A stretch of DNA of 64,000 nt from Allomyces arbusculus (lineage: Eukaryota; Blastocladiomycota; Blastocladiomycetes; Blastocladiales; Blastocladiaceae): positions 124,001 to 188,000 of the forward strand of contig JADHYV010000024.1 in NCBI GenBank assembly GCA_027604705.1, read 5' to 3'. Under the pieces are notes generated by a model. It saw nothing but the letters and a program-made list of their open reading frames with translations. It did not search any database and was not told the DNA's origin. Of the stretch, positions 1 through 10,221 are shown piece after piece. The number at the start of each line of letters is the position of its first letter. Within the stretch, counting starts at the first letter, position 1. The translations under genes were made by a program, and so were the position numbers.

Positions 1-1047
1 TCCCACCGACCCGAACCGCGAACCGACGCGGAGCTCATCACCGCGGCCCGCACCCTCCTCGCCCCGCTGCGCGGCACTTGCCAATCAACCTCGCAAGGCT
101 GGTGGAGCTACCAATTCTGCTACCAGCGCAACGCCGTGCAATTCCACGATTTCGGCGCACACGCCCCGTCCGTGCACTACGTCCTCGGCCGCAGCCCACC
201 CTCGGGCGACGCCCCACCCGCGCAAGTCCCACGGCTCGCTGGCCGGCGGTACCTTGCCGAGACCTACACGCTCGGCACCATCTGCGACGTGACGGGCCAT
301 CCACGCACCGCGCAGATCCAGTACCACTGCGCGGTCGATGGCACCGACCGGATTGCTTACGTCAAGGAACTCGCGACCTGCGCGTACGTTGTGGCGATTC
401 ATTCGCCGAGGCTGTGTGCCGACCGCGCGTTTGCCGATGCGCCGGATGCACGGCCCGTGACGAGGACCTGTACGCCCGTGGTCGCTATCGGCGAGCCGAT
501 CGTCCATGCTGTCCAGGATCTAGCCAGTGCGCGTGTTTTCCATCCGAGGACGGTCGCGGTCCCGAGCCCGACCCCGCCGCTGGATGTGGTTGCGGATCAG
601 ATATTGGCCGCGGCCGCACCTCCGCTGCTAGTACGCAAGGGCGGAATTGCCGCGGCGTTGACGGACGCGGTCGCGAAACTCGCGGCCGAGTACTTGCACG
701 TGCAGGGTGGACTGCTCAAGGATGCGATCGCGCAATTGGCGAACGAGCGCATCGATGTGGCTGACAAGGCTGGCGAGGAGCGCGAAGTGTTTGCGATGAA
801 CGCGGTCCCGGGCCACGAGAACCAGGTGGCCGTTAAGATTGGCAATATGGAGCTGATCTTGGAGACGGACCGCGATGGGAACCGTGTCGTCAAGAGCGCC
901 AACAAGGTCGCGGCTGGCAAAAGTGCCGTGGCTGCAGCAGCGCCGTTGGTGGACCGCGCCGAGGCAGACGAGGATGAGGACGATGATGATGAGCCGAGCG
1001 AGCCGCTCGAGCCCGAGTTTGACCCGTTCCAGGGCGTGCTCGTGTAG
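1..1047 (+). CDS. OS9: OS-9/Yos9-type ER lectin, 5' truncated by the window edge
   Basis: Frame 1 is open from the first base to the stop at 1045-1047, so the gene begins outside the window; the ATG at 136 is internal. The visible start has the opening of a mannose-6-phosphate receptor homology (MRH) domain (Cys, then GWWSYQFCYQ), followed by LGTICDVTGHPRTAQIQYHC and a YVKELATC...RLC block that supplies the later cysteines. OS-9/Yos9 proteins sit in the ER lumen and read trimmed N-glycans on misfolded proteins for the Hrd1 ubiquitin ligase. The C-terminus is very acidic (D/E run near 960-1000) and ends GVLV without an HDEL-type signal. It converges on HIS5 with 116 nt between stops. The family call is firm; full length is unknown. 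Confidence 0.88.
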   Translation, partial: SHRPEPRTDAELITAARTLLAPLRGTCQSTSQGWWSYQFCYQRNAVQFHDFGAHAPSVHYVLGRSPPSGDAPPAQVPRLAGRRYLAETYTLGTICDVTGHPRTAQIQYHCAVDGTDRIAYVKELATCAYVVAIHSPRLCADRAFADAPDARPVTRTCTPVVAIGEPIVHAVQDLASARVFHPRTVAVPSPTPPLDVVADQILAAAAPPLLVRKGGIAAALTDAVAKLAAEYLHVQGGLLKDAIAQLANERIDVADKAGEEREVFAMNAVPGHENQVAVKIGNMELILETDRDGNRVVKSANKVAAGKSAVAAAAPLVDRAEADEDEDDDDEPSEPLEPEFDPFQGVLV

Positions 1048-1163
1048 AAAACCACCACGTTCGAGCAAAGAGATATTTATGTATTTTTGGATGCCTCACT
1101 CCACTTTGTTCCGGGCAAACGACCAGCGCAGCAACCATGGTCAGCGACCAAAAGCAGACTGAT

Positions 1164-2324
1164 CTAGACCTTGGCCGCCGTGAAGTGCGCGCGCCACTTG
1201 GCTAGCAAGCAATTCACCTCTTCGGGCGTGCCGACCGTGACGCGCACGCACGCATTGCATCCGTAATCGTTGCCGCGGAACCGCACGACCACCTTGTGCT
1301 CCTCGGCCAAGGCCTTGTAAAGCGCAAGCGCCGTCGCATTACACGGCCTCCCGTCTGTGCCGAGCACCTGAATCAGCACGAAATTGGCGTCGCTCGTGCC
1401 GAGAATCTTCCCGGCGCGTGGCAATTTCGGCAATTCGCGCAGCAGCCGCGCCCGCTGTTCCTTGGCAGCCGCAATGTTGGCCTTGAACGTGGCGAGCCCC
1501 TGAGAGGACATGGCGGCGAGCCCGAGCTGCGCGGTCGGGTTGCTGATATTGTATGGCGCCTTGGTTTTTGAGAGGACCGCAATGAGCGGCGGCTGCGCGT
1601 AGGCGACACCGAGCCGCACGCCGGCCATGCCAAACGATTTGCTGAACGTTTGCGAGACGAGCAGGTTCGGGTACTGCTTGACGAGCGCAACGGCGGAGCG
1701 TTGGTCGGCAAAGTCGATATACGCCTCGTCCACGACCACGAGCCCGTTCCACCCGTCAAAGTCGAGGATGCGGCGCACGTCCGACTCGACGAGGACCGAC
1801 CCGGTCGGGTTGCCCGGCGAGCACAGGAAGACGACCTTGATTTTCGCGTCGGCCTGGAGAGCCTTGAGCACGGCGTCCACATCGAGCGCAAACGCGCGAT
1901 CCACGTCGAGGGGCACCTTCACGACCTCGACGTCGTTGATGTCGGCTGAGACCGTGTACATGCCATAGGTCGGCGGACACACGAGAATCTTGTCGGTGCC
2001 TGGCGTGCACGTAACGCGCATGACAATGTCGAGCACTTCGTCCGACCCGACACCGAGAAAGACGTGGTCCCAGGCAGCGCGAGACAGGCCACGCCAGTCG
2101 GCGAGCTGCGCCTTGAGCTCGCGCTGGTACGGGTCCGGGTACCGCGCGAGCAGCGTGTCGGGCAGGTCATGGTGCGCGGCGGCGGGGACAGACGGGCCAA
2201 AGGCGTTTTCGTTGGCGTCGAGGAGAATGCCCTCGGAGTAGTCGTCGCGCGCACACCGGTAGGGCTTGAGCTTCAGAATGTTGGGTCGAATCAGCGCTTC
2301 CAGCGAAAAGTTCTTGGGCGACAT
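1164..2324 (-). CDS. HIS5: Histidinol-phosphate aminotransferase (EC 2.6.1.9)
   Basis: Single-exon gene of 386 aa, the usual length for HisC/His5. This PLP enzyme converts imidazole-acetol phosphate to histidinol phosphate in histidine synthesis. Visible landmarks are the N-terminal LDANENAFGP substrate motif (about 35-44), CSPGNPTG (169-176), VVDEAYIDF (197-205) and the PLP-lysine motif SQTFSKSFGMAGVRLG, with Lys229 as the predicted Schiff-base lysine. The start ATG is the first in frame. A TATAAATA lies 116 nt upstream and a TGACTC core (Gcn4-type) about 370 nt upstream, which would fit general amino-acid control. No mitochondrial or secretory signal is seen. Confidence 0.95.
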   Translation of the reverse strand: MSPKNFSLEALIRPNILKLKPYRCARDDYSEGILLDANENAFGPSVPAAAHHDLPDTLLARYPDPYQRELKAQLADWRGLSRAAWDHVFLGVGSDEVLDIVMRVTCTPGTDKILVCPPTYGMYTVSADINDVEVVKVPLDVDRAFALDVDAVLKALQADAKIKVVFLCSPGNPTGSVLVESDVRRILDFDGWNGLVVVDEAYIDFADQRSAVALVKQYPNLLVSQTFSKSFGMAGVRLGVAYAQPPLIAVLSKTKAPYNISNPTAQLGLAAMSSQGLATFKANIAAAKEQRARLLRELPKLPRAGKILGTSDANFVLIQVLGTDGRPCNATALALYKALAEEHKVVVRFRGNDYGCNACVRVTVGTPEEVNCLLAKWRAHFTAAKV

Positions 2325-2439
2325 CTTGGATGTTTGGTCGGCTGGTTGGTTGGTTGCGAGGAGCTAGGAGAAGTTGCTGGTTGTGGAGACGGTGCGGGTG
2401 CAGCCAAGCAGAGCCGGAGCGGTCGCGGGTGCTGGCCGG

Positions 2440-2447
2440 TATAAATA
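2440..2447 (-). promoter_or_regulatory. TATA box (TATAAATA) between HIS5 and the divergent gene
   Basis: TATAAATA stands out in very GC-rich DNA, 116 nt upstream of the HIS5 ATG and about 320 nt upstream of the plus-strand gene, so it more likely serves HIS5. Placement is inferred from distance only. Confidence 0.4.
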
Positions 2448-2690
2448 CGAGCGCGGGTGCGCCGCGACGAGTTTGCCGCGGGCCGACAGGCGGGAGCACG
2501 ATCACGTCATGGCCGGGTCGTGGGGCAGCGTGGGCGCGGTCGGTGCCGCGCGGGGGCGATGGATTGAAGCCGCGGGCGGCGCGACGCCGTGGCGAACGAA
2601 GAGAGTGATCATGGTTGGTCGTGGTTGCGGTGGAGCGCGCGAGTCCCGCGGCACGTGCAACGCTACCGCACCTTACCGCTCGTCGGGTCG

Positions 2691-2696
2691 TGACTC
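2691..2696. promoter_or_regulatory. TGACTC core, possible Gcn4-type site
   Basis: TGACTC is the core of the bZIP Gcn4 site that controls amino-acid biosynthesis genes in fungi. It lies in the HIS5 upstream region. A 6-mer occurs often by chance, so this is only suggestive. Confidence 0.22.
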
Positions 2697-2767
2697 GCTC
2701 CTCGCCTCCGAAATGCTTCCTCACATTGTTGGAGTTGCGCGACGACGATGCCGCCAACGCTGCCGCC

Positions 2768-5700
2768 ATGGCCAACTTCCTGAACACCCGATGGCTCCGA
2801 GACGACGTGCTGGCCGCGGCCCGCGAGGGCCGCTTTGCTCTCCACCTGGACGCGACCGTCATTCTCGGCGTCCACGACCACAACCACCAACACCATGGCC
2901 ATGCATTGCCGACCGACCCAGCCATCCACGCTGCCGCCGCCGCTGCACGGCCAAAGCGGCCAGTGCGCAAGCTGCAGCTCATCGATGTGCGCGACGTTCT
3001 GTTCCGCCCCAGCTCGCTCAATACACGACTGATCAGCGGAAACCACGCTCGGCCAGTTCGACCGGTACCCGTCCGACGTGGCCAACCTGCATTCGGCCAC
3101 GTTCACGGCGTCCGATGGCGCACACACGATCCACGCGCGGCTTACCGAGTCGGCCGCGGCGAGCTTGGTGCAAGGGTTCGTCCGTCCATGAGCACCGACT
3201 GGGAATCCACCCCACCAATTACATGCCGACCGTCCTTGGTCCAGCGAGTCGCAATTTGCGCTCGTCGATCTCCAGAATTTGCTGATCACCGTGACCGACT
3301 ACGACCTGATCTGGTCGCACGCGCCGCAGCTGGACACGACGCGCAATGACCTATGGATTCGCATCCATCACGTTGCCGAGGCCCACATCCTGCACCACAC
3401 CGTTGGGACGCCAGTCGCGCTGCTCGCCATCGGTCTCGTCAAGAATGCGCTCACGGAGCTGTATACCACGAGGTACGTGGGTTCATCAATTGGTCGCAGT
3501 GTCTGGAGATGCTTTTGACCGATATTGCTCTGCTAGAATCCAGCCGGCAATTGGTTCCTATCTCGCACCCAATTCGCGCTCTTTTTTCCGCTTCACTGAT
3601 CGGTTTTCATTGTGCTGATCACTCTCCACCGTCCAGATGCCCGTCGTCCGGCCACACCCGTGCCCGACGTTAGCATGGCGGACCTGTCGCCGCCGACACC
3701 GCCTGCCTCCGACGCGGCCGATTTTGACGACGACCCGACGCCGGCATCGACTCTCACGCCACGTGGTCCGTGGCCGCCGCCAGTACCGCTGCTGAGTGAC
3801 GACGCGTGTCAGGTCCCGCTGGAACAGCAACAACTGCTGGAGCGGATCCTGTGGCCGCCGCCGTCGCTCAGCAGCGGTAAGAGTGGGCCGAGCACGGCGC
3901 CGACCCCGTCCGCAGCGGTAACCGGCACACCGCCGTCTCCCGTCTCGTCTACGACCGAGGATGACGACAACCTGGGTCATTTGTCCACTTCACTCCCACC
4001 TGCGACTCCCGCGCCCATGGCCCCTGCACCCGCGACCCCTGCACTTCCGCCGCCAACACCACGCCCTACTTCGCCCTCCCCATGTCTCGCTCCGCTGTGC
4101 GATTCCCTCGACAGATTGGGACCGCCCTTGCAATCGGCTGCATTGCCAGCCGCGTCGTCGGTCACGCTGAGTCTGACAGCGCGGTCGGTCGTCTCAGACA
4201 GTGGAAATAGCCATGCTGGCACGCCACCGCGCGCTCTGTCGGTGCCCGCGCACGCGCAAGCCGACATCAGCCCGGCGCTGACCCTACCATCGCTCGGCCT
4301 AACGCCGGTATCGCCGCCGTTGCAGCTGCCGCACGCGCCGGCTCTTTTTGCAGTGCCGCAGGAGACGGGCCAGCCAAGCGGCACACCAACTTCGTCGTCA
4401 CCGTCGTCCACCCAGTCGCACGTGCCCCAACCCGATACGCCCGCTCGCCATGACGAACCCGATCCGGCTATCGTGCTGTCGCCGCCAACGCCTCCAGTGG
4501 CCACATTTGTCGAGCCGGCCCCAGACACGCAGGTGCTCGTGCGTGGAGTGTGGTTTGCCGACTCGCCCGACTGGTCGAGTCTCGACGCGGGAATCGGCGC
4601 AGTGGATACGCAGGGTATTAAGCATCTGTGCTACGAAACGCGATTCTATGTTCTTGCCAGGTAGCTGACGAGAATACTCTGACGTAGCTGATGATGTGCA
4701 CTTTGACCTGTTCACGCAGCCGTACCGCGACTACCACGCGAGTCGCCGCGGCAGCGAAGAGCCGCTCAGCGACCAGATTTCGTTTGGCGACGAGACGGAC
4801 GGCAGCAGCGACGACGACGAGAGGCTCATGGACACGGTCGAACCAAGTGGTGCAACAGTGCCCTCACCAGCCGATTCACCAGTCGAATCTGACGTGCATG
4901 CCGACGCGCATCTACCTGCTGGCCGCGCCGACGTTCCCGACTCTGCGCCACTGTCTGTGGACGAACACGATTCGCCGCCACGTCTGGATCTGGCGGCCAC
5001 GTCGCAGGGTGCTTGGGCACTCACTCAACCTTTCCTCATCCTCGACTCGCAAGCGAGTTTGGACTTGGAAGTACTGTTTGGGAATGCACCAGCACCGCCA
5101 CCTCGACCGGCGAGTGATGCCAATCCGGGCGAGGTGGTGGCGGCGACGAACGGGACCGTGGACGAGTCGCTGATGATTGCGGCAAGCAATGGCGCTCGTG
5201 ATCCTGCACCTGCATCTGTACCTGACGTGCCTGAGCCGCGACGCGTGCCGCAGGAGACCGCGGCCGATGTCGATGACGCTGCGCGCGGCGACCTTGCGCA
5301 TGCTCCCATGGAGCGTATTGTGTCGCCGTCGCCAATGATGGCCGACCCGCTCATGCCCGAAATCCTCCCCGGCCGCGGCACTGCCGCTGACCCCACGCCC
5401 GATTCGCATCTGTCGTCCATGATCCTCGACGCATCTGTGGCCTCGCAAGATCCCCCGCACTACGACTGCGATTCGTCGCCGGTTATGGATCCCGTGTTCG
5501 ACGTGGATCCCGCACCAGGCCCATCTGTCGACACCGCTGGCCCCCCATCATCCTCAAGAACACTCGCGCGCGCGCGATCCGATGACGACGCTGACGAGAG
5601 CGCCATGACCGCGCCGCCGACACCGCCGCGGCTCCCCTCGCCACCCATCCTGACGCTCATGCCCTCCAACGATGATGACGCTGATGAAAACAACGTGCCC

Positions 5701-6363
5701 CTCAATGCGCCTTTGCCGCCCCCTCCGGCACTCCCCCCACCGCCGGTCATTGCACTCGGGCCATCCCCGTTTTTCCCGAACCCGATTCCGCCGTCGCAGT
5801 CGTCGCGGTCCTCGTCCGTCGATGATGAGCTCGACGAGCTGGCCGAACATGGCGGCGAGCGGGCGGTCCTGTCGCTGGAGCTCCTGTCGTCCCCCGTGCT
5901 CTCGCCCGCACTCCCACCGTCATCTCCACCGTGCGTATCGCCAGTGCCAGCGCCACCACCCCTATCGCCATCCGTACCGCCACTGCCGTGCACGCCGCCA
6001 CTGCTGCCGTCGTTCACGCCACGACCACCGCCGCCTAAACGACATGCGGTCCTGATCTTGCCGCGCGTGCCGCGGTCGGTACTCGCGCGGTGCCGGATCG
6101 GCGCGACGAGCGCGGCAACGGCTGCCAACGCGCAGCTTTACGTCCCGCCGCCAGACCGGAGCGAGCAACCGCCACCACTGGTCGTGTATTTGCCGCCGCC
6201 CCGAACTGCGGTGCCACCAGCGACTCCACCGATGCCGGAAGAAGTGGAGACCGATGTGAAAGAGCAAGGGTCGTCGTCGCCCGACGTGATACGACCACGC
6301 AAACGGCGGCGGCGCTTCTTTTTGTCGCAAGAGCCAGAGGATGGTGATGGTGATGATGCGTGA
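2768..6363 (+). CDS. Candidate shelterin subunit TPP1/Tpz1-like protein: OB-fold N-terminus plus long Pro/Ser-rich tail
   Basis: Proposed exons are 2768-2986, 3057-3179, 3249-3472, 3674-4614 and 4688-6363, giving an uninterrupted 1060 aa. The first ~190 residues follow the order of the human TPP1 OB domain: TRWLRDDVLAAA (TPP1 has a WIRELI helix), a KLQLID strand, ATFTASDGAHTIHARLTESA (TPP1: [20 protein letters not shown]), SQFALVDLQNLLITVTD (TPP1: GRLLLLQDCGVHVQV) and DLWIRIHHVAEAH (TPP1: EFYLQVDRFSLLP). A Pro/Ser-rich region follows, as in TPP1/Tpz1, then a short ordered patch (RGVWFADSPDWSSLD, DVHFDLFTQPYRDYHASRRG) and a basic end (RPRKRRRRFF). TPP1 bridges telomerase and Pot1 at chromosome ends. 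The acceptor at 3673 joining the OB part to the tail is the weakest; otherwise the window holds a short OB protein ending just after 3636 and a separate disordered protein starting at 3675. The donor of intron 2 could also be 3168. The identity rests on visual alignment only. Confidence 0.5.
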
Positions 6364-6611
6364 CAAGACGAACCACTTCTATTTCTGTTTTGGTCGCTCG
6401 TTCTGCTCAGACCGGCCACGACGCAAATCAACGACTACCAAACGACCATGGAGACGAAGCAAAGAATTCATTTCTCAAGCATGTTTGGCAACACTGTCGG
6501 CATTTACAATCAATCGATCAACGCTCGTGGCTCTCATCCACGCACGGGGCCCCCTCCTCGCCAGGCCCACAACGGCGCCGAAACGGCACGGCAGGCACCG
6601 CTGGTCCCGAC

Positions 6612-8611
6612 TCACGACGACGGGGGCTCGCGGTACGATGGCGGCGTCTGACTGCGCGACTTGGCGCTCGCTGGGTCGTCTTCGGAGATGACGTGCGGGT
6701 CACGCTGCACGTCCGACCGGCGCTCGCCACGCAGCGACGTGAGCGCCTCCTCCTCGACTAATCCGACTTTGCTCGCGGCGCGCTGCAACATCTCTCGGCC
6801 CATGTCGAACAGCGACTGCTCAGCCTTGGCAACCGGTTCGGTCACGCTCTCCACTTTCTTGGCCGCCTGCTCTGCCGCGTCCTTGGACTTGTGGCTCAGA
6901 TCACGCGCCGCTTCTTGAGCACGGTCCTTGACTGCCTGCGCCGCGCCAGCGGCCCGGTTCGCGGCCTCTGCGGCGCTCTGCTCCACATCGTGAACAGTCT
7001 GGTCGGCGCGATCGCGCACCTCGTACGCCATGCCCGCGGCACGATCCTTGATGTTGTGCGCCGTGCCCGCAACGTCGTCTTTCATATCGCGCGCGCGATC
7101 AACGGCCCGATCCTTGGCGTCCACGGCCGCTTCGCGCACGTCCTTCGCATGGTCCTTGGCACGGTCCTTTAGCTCGTCCTTGACGATCCCGGCCGCGTCC
7201 ACAGTCTCGCGCGCGCGGTCGAAAAAGCGGTCCTTGGCCTCAAACAAGTTGCCCTTCAGCTCGTGCGCCATCCCCATGGCCCGGTCCTTGGATTCGTGTG
7301 CCATGTCCTTGCCGCGATCCATGGCCTCTTGCGCTGCGTCCTTGACCTGCTCCTTGACGTTCCGCGCCGCACTCATCCCACGCTCCTTGGTCTCCTTCGC
7401 GCGGTCCGTCATCTCACTTGCCATATCCAGCCCACGGTCCACGGCCTCGCGCGCCATCCCCTTCCCTTGCTCCTTCACATCCCGCGCAGCACGCACCGCA
7501 TCACGCCCGGCATCCTGCGCGCGGTCCTTGACGTCGCGCGCCGTGTCCTTGGCCGCATCCTTGACCCCCACTGCCCTCCCTTGGACCTCCTCCTTGACCT
7601 CGGCAATCCGCGCATTCGCTTCTTTCGCCATCTCCGTCGCCTGTTCCCCACGCGACATCGCCTGATCATGCAACGACTGGCCCGCCTCGTGCAACGACGC
7701 GTCCGCACGGTCTGCCACATCCCGCCCCTTGTTCGCCGCGCGGTCCATCGCGTCGCGCGCCGACCGCACCGCCGAATCGTACGCGGCGGCTGCCCGACCG
7801 GGGGCCTCACGCGCAGCCACATGGATAGGGTCCTCGATCTCGGGCTCGGGCACGCGGTCGTCGCGGTCCGGGTCGGTCCGGCGCAGCGGGCGGTTGGCCG
7901 CGGCGTCGTGCCGCATCCGGCGCGGCGCGGCAACGAGCATCGCCGAAGTGAACGCGGTCGTTGAGAAGAACCGCGCGGGCGCGTGCCGCGCTGCGTCCTG
8001 CATGAACGACCGTGTCGGCGCATGCGACGGGGGCGGCGGGAGATCGGGCGCGCCGTCGATCCAGGCGCGGTTCGCGGCGCGGTCGGCCGGGTGCACCGCG
8101 GGCGTGGCGGAGAGGTGTGCCGAGTCGGGCGCGAGGTTGTCATTGGTCGACGCGGTCGTCGGGTACGCGTCGGCGTCCGCGTCGTCCGCGTCCTCGGTGG
8201 CGGCACGCGCGGCGGGGTCGGTGGGGCGCGCGGCAGAGGGTGGGAGCACGCACGTCTGCACGGTGGGCGTGGTCTTGTCATTGTCCTTGTCGTCTTTGTC
8301 GGTTTCGAGCGAGATGCCCGTCACGGCCTCGACGGCCGACTTGGCCGCGTCGACGGCTTTCTCGGCGGTCTGGTCGGCCACCTTGTCAAGCACCTTTTCA
8401 GCGAGCTTTTGCGTGACTGCACGAGAGGAGCAGGGCGTTAATGTGGGTGCGCGCTATGCGTCGTCGTCGTGATCGCCGGGTCGCGCGTACCGACTGTAGT
8501 CGCGGCCGTGGCGACAATGCCGACGAGCGGGCGCACGCGCGCGGCGTCGAGGGCGCGGTGGAGCACCGGGGGCGCACGGGCGCGTGCGAGTAGGAAGTGG
8601 GGTCGCAGCAT
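6612..8611 (-). CDS. LEA group 3-like protein with predicted mitochondrial targeting peptide
   Basis: Two exons (8611-8491 and 8416-6612) encode 641 aa. Exon 1 supplies an Arg-rich, acid-free leader (MLRPHFLLARARAPPVLHRA) typical of a mitochondrial presequence. From about residue 240 to 575 the protein is a long run of loosely repeated 11-mers of the type KDRAxDxAxxx (for example AKDTARDVKDRAQDA, VKDRAQEAARDLS), rich in Ala, Lys, Asp, Arg and nearly free of hydrophobic core residues. This is the hallmark of group 3 late embryogenesis abundant proteins, which fold into amphipathic helices on drying and protect membranes and proteins. The region before it is disordered. Intron phase 1, donor GTACG, acceptor GTGCAG. 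Head to head with the gene at 9018. The repeat class is clear; the mitochondrial location is inferred. Confidence 0.8.
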
Positions 8612-9017
8612 GGCGGTGGTGGCGGTGGTGGACGATGGTGGACGGGGGTGGGGGGGTGCGATCAGGGCGGTGGCCGCGAGATCGAGAGGGCGTCGCAATG
8701 TGGGCGGGAGAGAATGAGGGCCGGCGGGGAGGTCAACCGGCGGAGGGCCAGGCGCAGGGACGCGCCTGGCCGCGGCCCGCGACGCGCGGCCGTGATGCCG
8801 CGCCTGATCGTCGGCCGGTCGTGCGCGCAGGCCGCGGGCGGGTCTGCCACGCACTTGCCGATCGGCGCCCAAGATCGGCCACGCGACGCGTCCCGCAGGT
8901 GTCTCGCACCTTCGCACGGCCCCGCCGGCGGCGGTCTGGCCGGCAGAGACCCGCACACCTCGTCGTCGTCGACACGCGCGCGTGCCGCCACTTGTCGCAA
9001 AACGCCGCAGCAGCGCC
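8612..9017. other. Divergent intergenic region, LEA-like / orphan gene
   Basis: About 400 nt of GC-rich shared upstream DNA. No TATA box or other element recognised. Confidence 0.4.
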
Positions 9018-9967
9018 ATGGCCGACACGCCGGCCGCTCCAGCGGCGCCCGACCTGTTTGCCGAGCTCAGCGACCTCGAGTCGATGGTCGCCTCGCTCAC
9101 CTCCTCGCTCAACAACTCGGCCAACAACGCGAGGCCTGCCGTACCGAGCACCGCGACCACGGCCGCGCCCAGTGCCGTGCCTGCGCCTGCGGCCAGTTCT
9201 GCACCAGCTCCCCAAGTGCCCGCTACAAGACCTGCCCCAGTACCTGTCGCCCCGCCAGCCATTTCCACCGCGCCTATTGCGGCCCCCGTCCCCGCCGGGC
9301 CCGTCTCGGCACCCGCCGCCGTCGGCAGACCGACCCCCTCCCCACTAGTCACCGCCGCAATTGCTCCGACCGCGTCGATCCACGCCGCTCCCACACCTCC
9401 CCCCTCGGCGCAACCGCAGCCCGCGCAATCGAGCCAGTCGACCACGCCGACGCGTTCCGGCCCGCCTTCACCGGCGCGGTCAATGCCGACCTCGCCGCTC
9501 GCGACCACGCACTTTTCCGCAGCCGCGATTCGCGTCCTGCATACGCCGCCGCCGTCGCTCGCCGGGCCCGTCCCACCCGCACCAGCGACCCCACCACCGC
9601 CACCAAAGTCGACGACGTTACCGGTTGTCGTCCCACGGCCGCGGTCGCGCGCGGCGACAAATGCGGCCGCCGGACAAGCTATGGACACGGACGGGGGTGA
9701 TCCGTTGCTCGACGACGCGTGGCGCACGCAAGGTACGCGCTCGTTGCTGATCGCGGGCGAAGCACGGTCTCACTGTCCACCGTAGCGTTCCCCGAGGCCC
9801 CGCTGTATGCGGCCTGGCGCATGGGCATCGTGCGGCACATCGAGTCGCTCAAAGAGCCTGAACTCGGCGTGCCGGCGCTCCTGCTGCACCTCGACGCCCT
9901 CGCTGACCAGATCGTCGGGCCGCCGACCGCAACGCCGCGGTCGACACCTGCGGGAGCGCGAATTTGA
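9018..9967 (+). CDS. Orphan Ala/Pro-rich protein with conserved-looking ends
   Basis: Exons 9018-9732 and 9786-9967 (phase 1 intron, 53 nt, GTACGC...CCGTAG) encode 298 aa. The N-terminus has a short amphipathic segment (LFAELSDLESMVASLTSSL), the middle 200 residues are Ala/Pro/Thr-rich and probably disordered, and the second exon encodes two likely helices (APLYAAWRMGIVRHIESL and VPALLLHLDALADQIVG). I do not recognise a family. Small coiled-coil adaptor subunits can look like this, but no function should be assigned. The ATG at 9018 has a good context (CAGCGCCATGG). Confidence 0.6.
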
Positions 9968-10221
9968 AGTGAACTGGAGTAGAAAAGAGACTGGGCTTGC
10001 CATTTCAACATTGCACTGTTATTTTGGTTCTCTCGTTCTCGTGAAATCAAGACGCGCGCTCGCGCACCACCATGGCCACGAAAATCAACTGCAAAAAAAA
10101 AGGAAGCACAACCCAGATACATACATGCGCAAAAGCTGGCCAAAAAAAAACAGAGATCATGAAGCAATACACGCGCACCAACCGTCTAACGTCGTTCTCA
10201 TTCTCCGTCATCCATTCATTT

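Larger units (their letters stand above)
2325..2767. other. Divergent intergenic region, HIS5 / TPP1-like gene
   Basis: About 440 nt shared upstream DNA. Apart from the TATA box and TGACTC core no further element is recognised. Confidence 0.5.

Noticed and set aside
6612-8416. Repeated DNA in the LEA gene as a transposon or satellite
   Set aside because: The periodicity is that of the encoded 11-mers, with codons diverged between units.
8438-9727. 429-codon minus-strand frame over the orphan gene at 9018
   Set aside because: Mirror of the Ala/Pro-rich plus-strand gene; only its last 57 codons (from 8611) are real, as exon 1 of the LEA gene.
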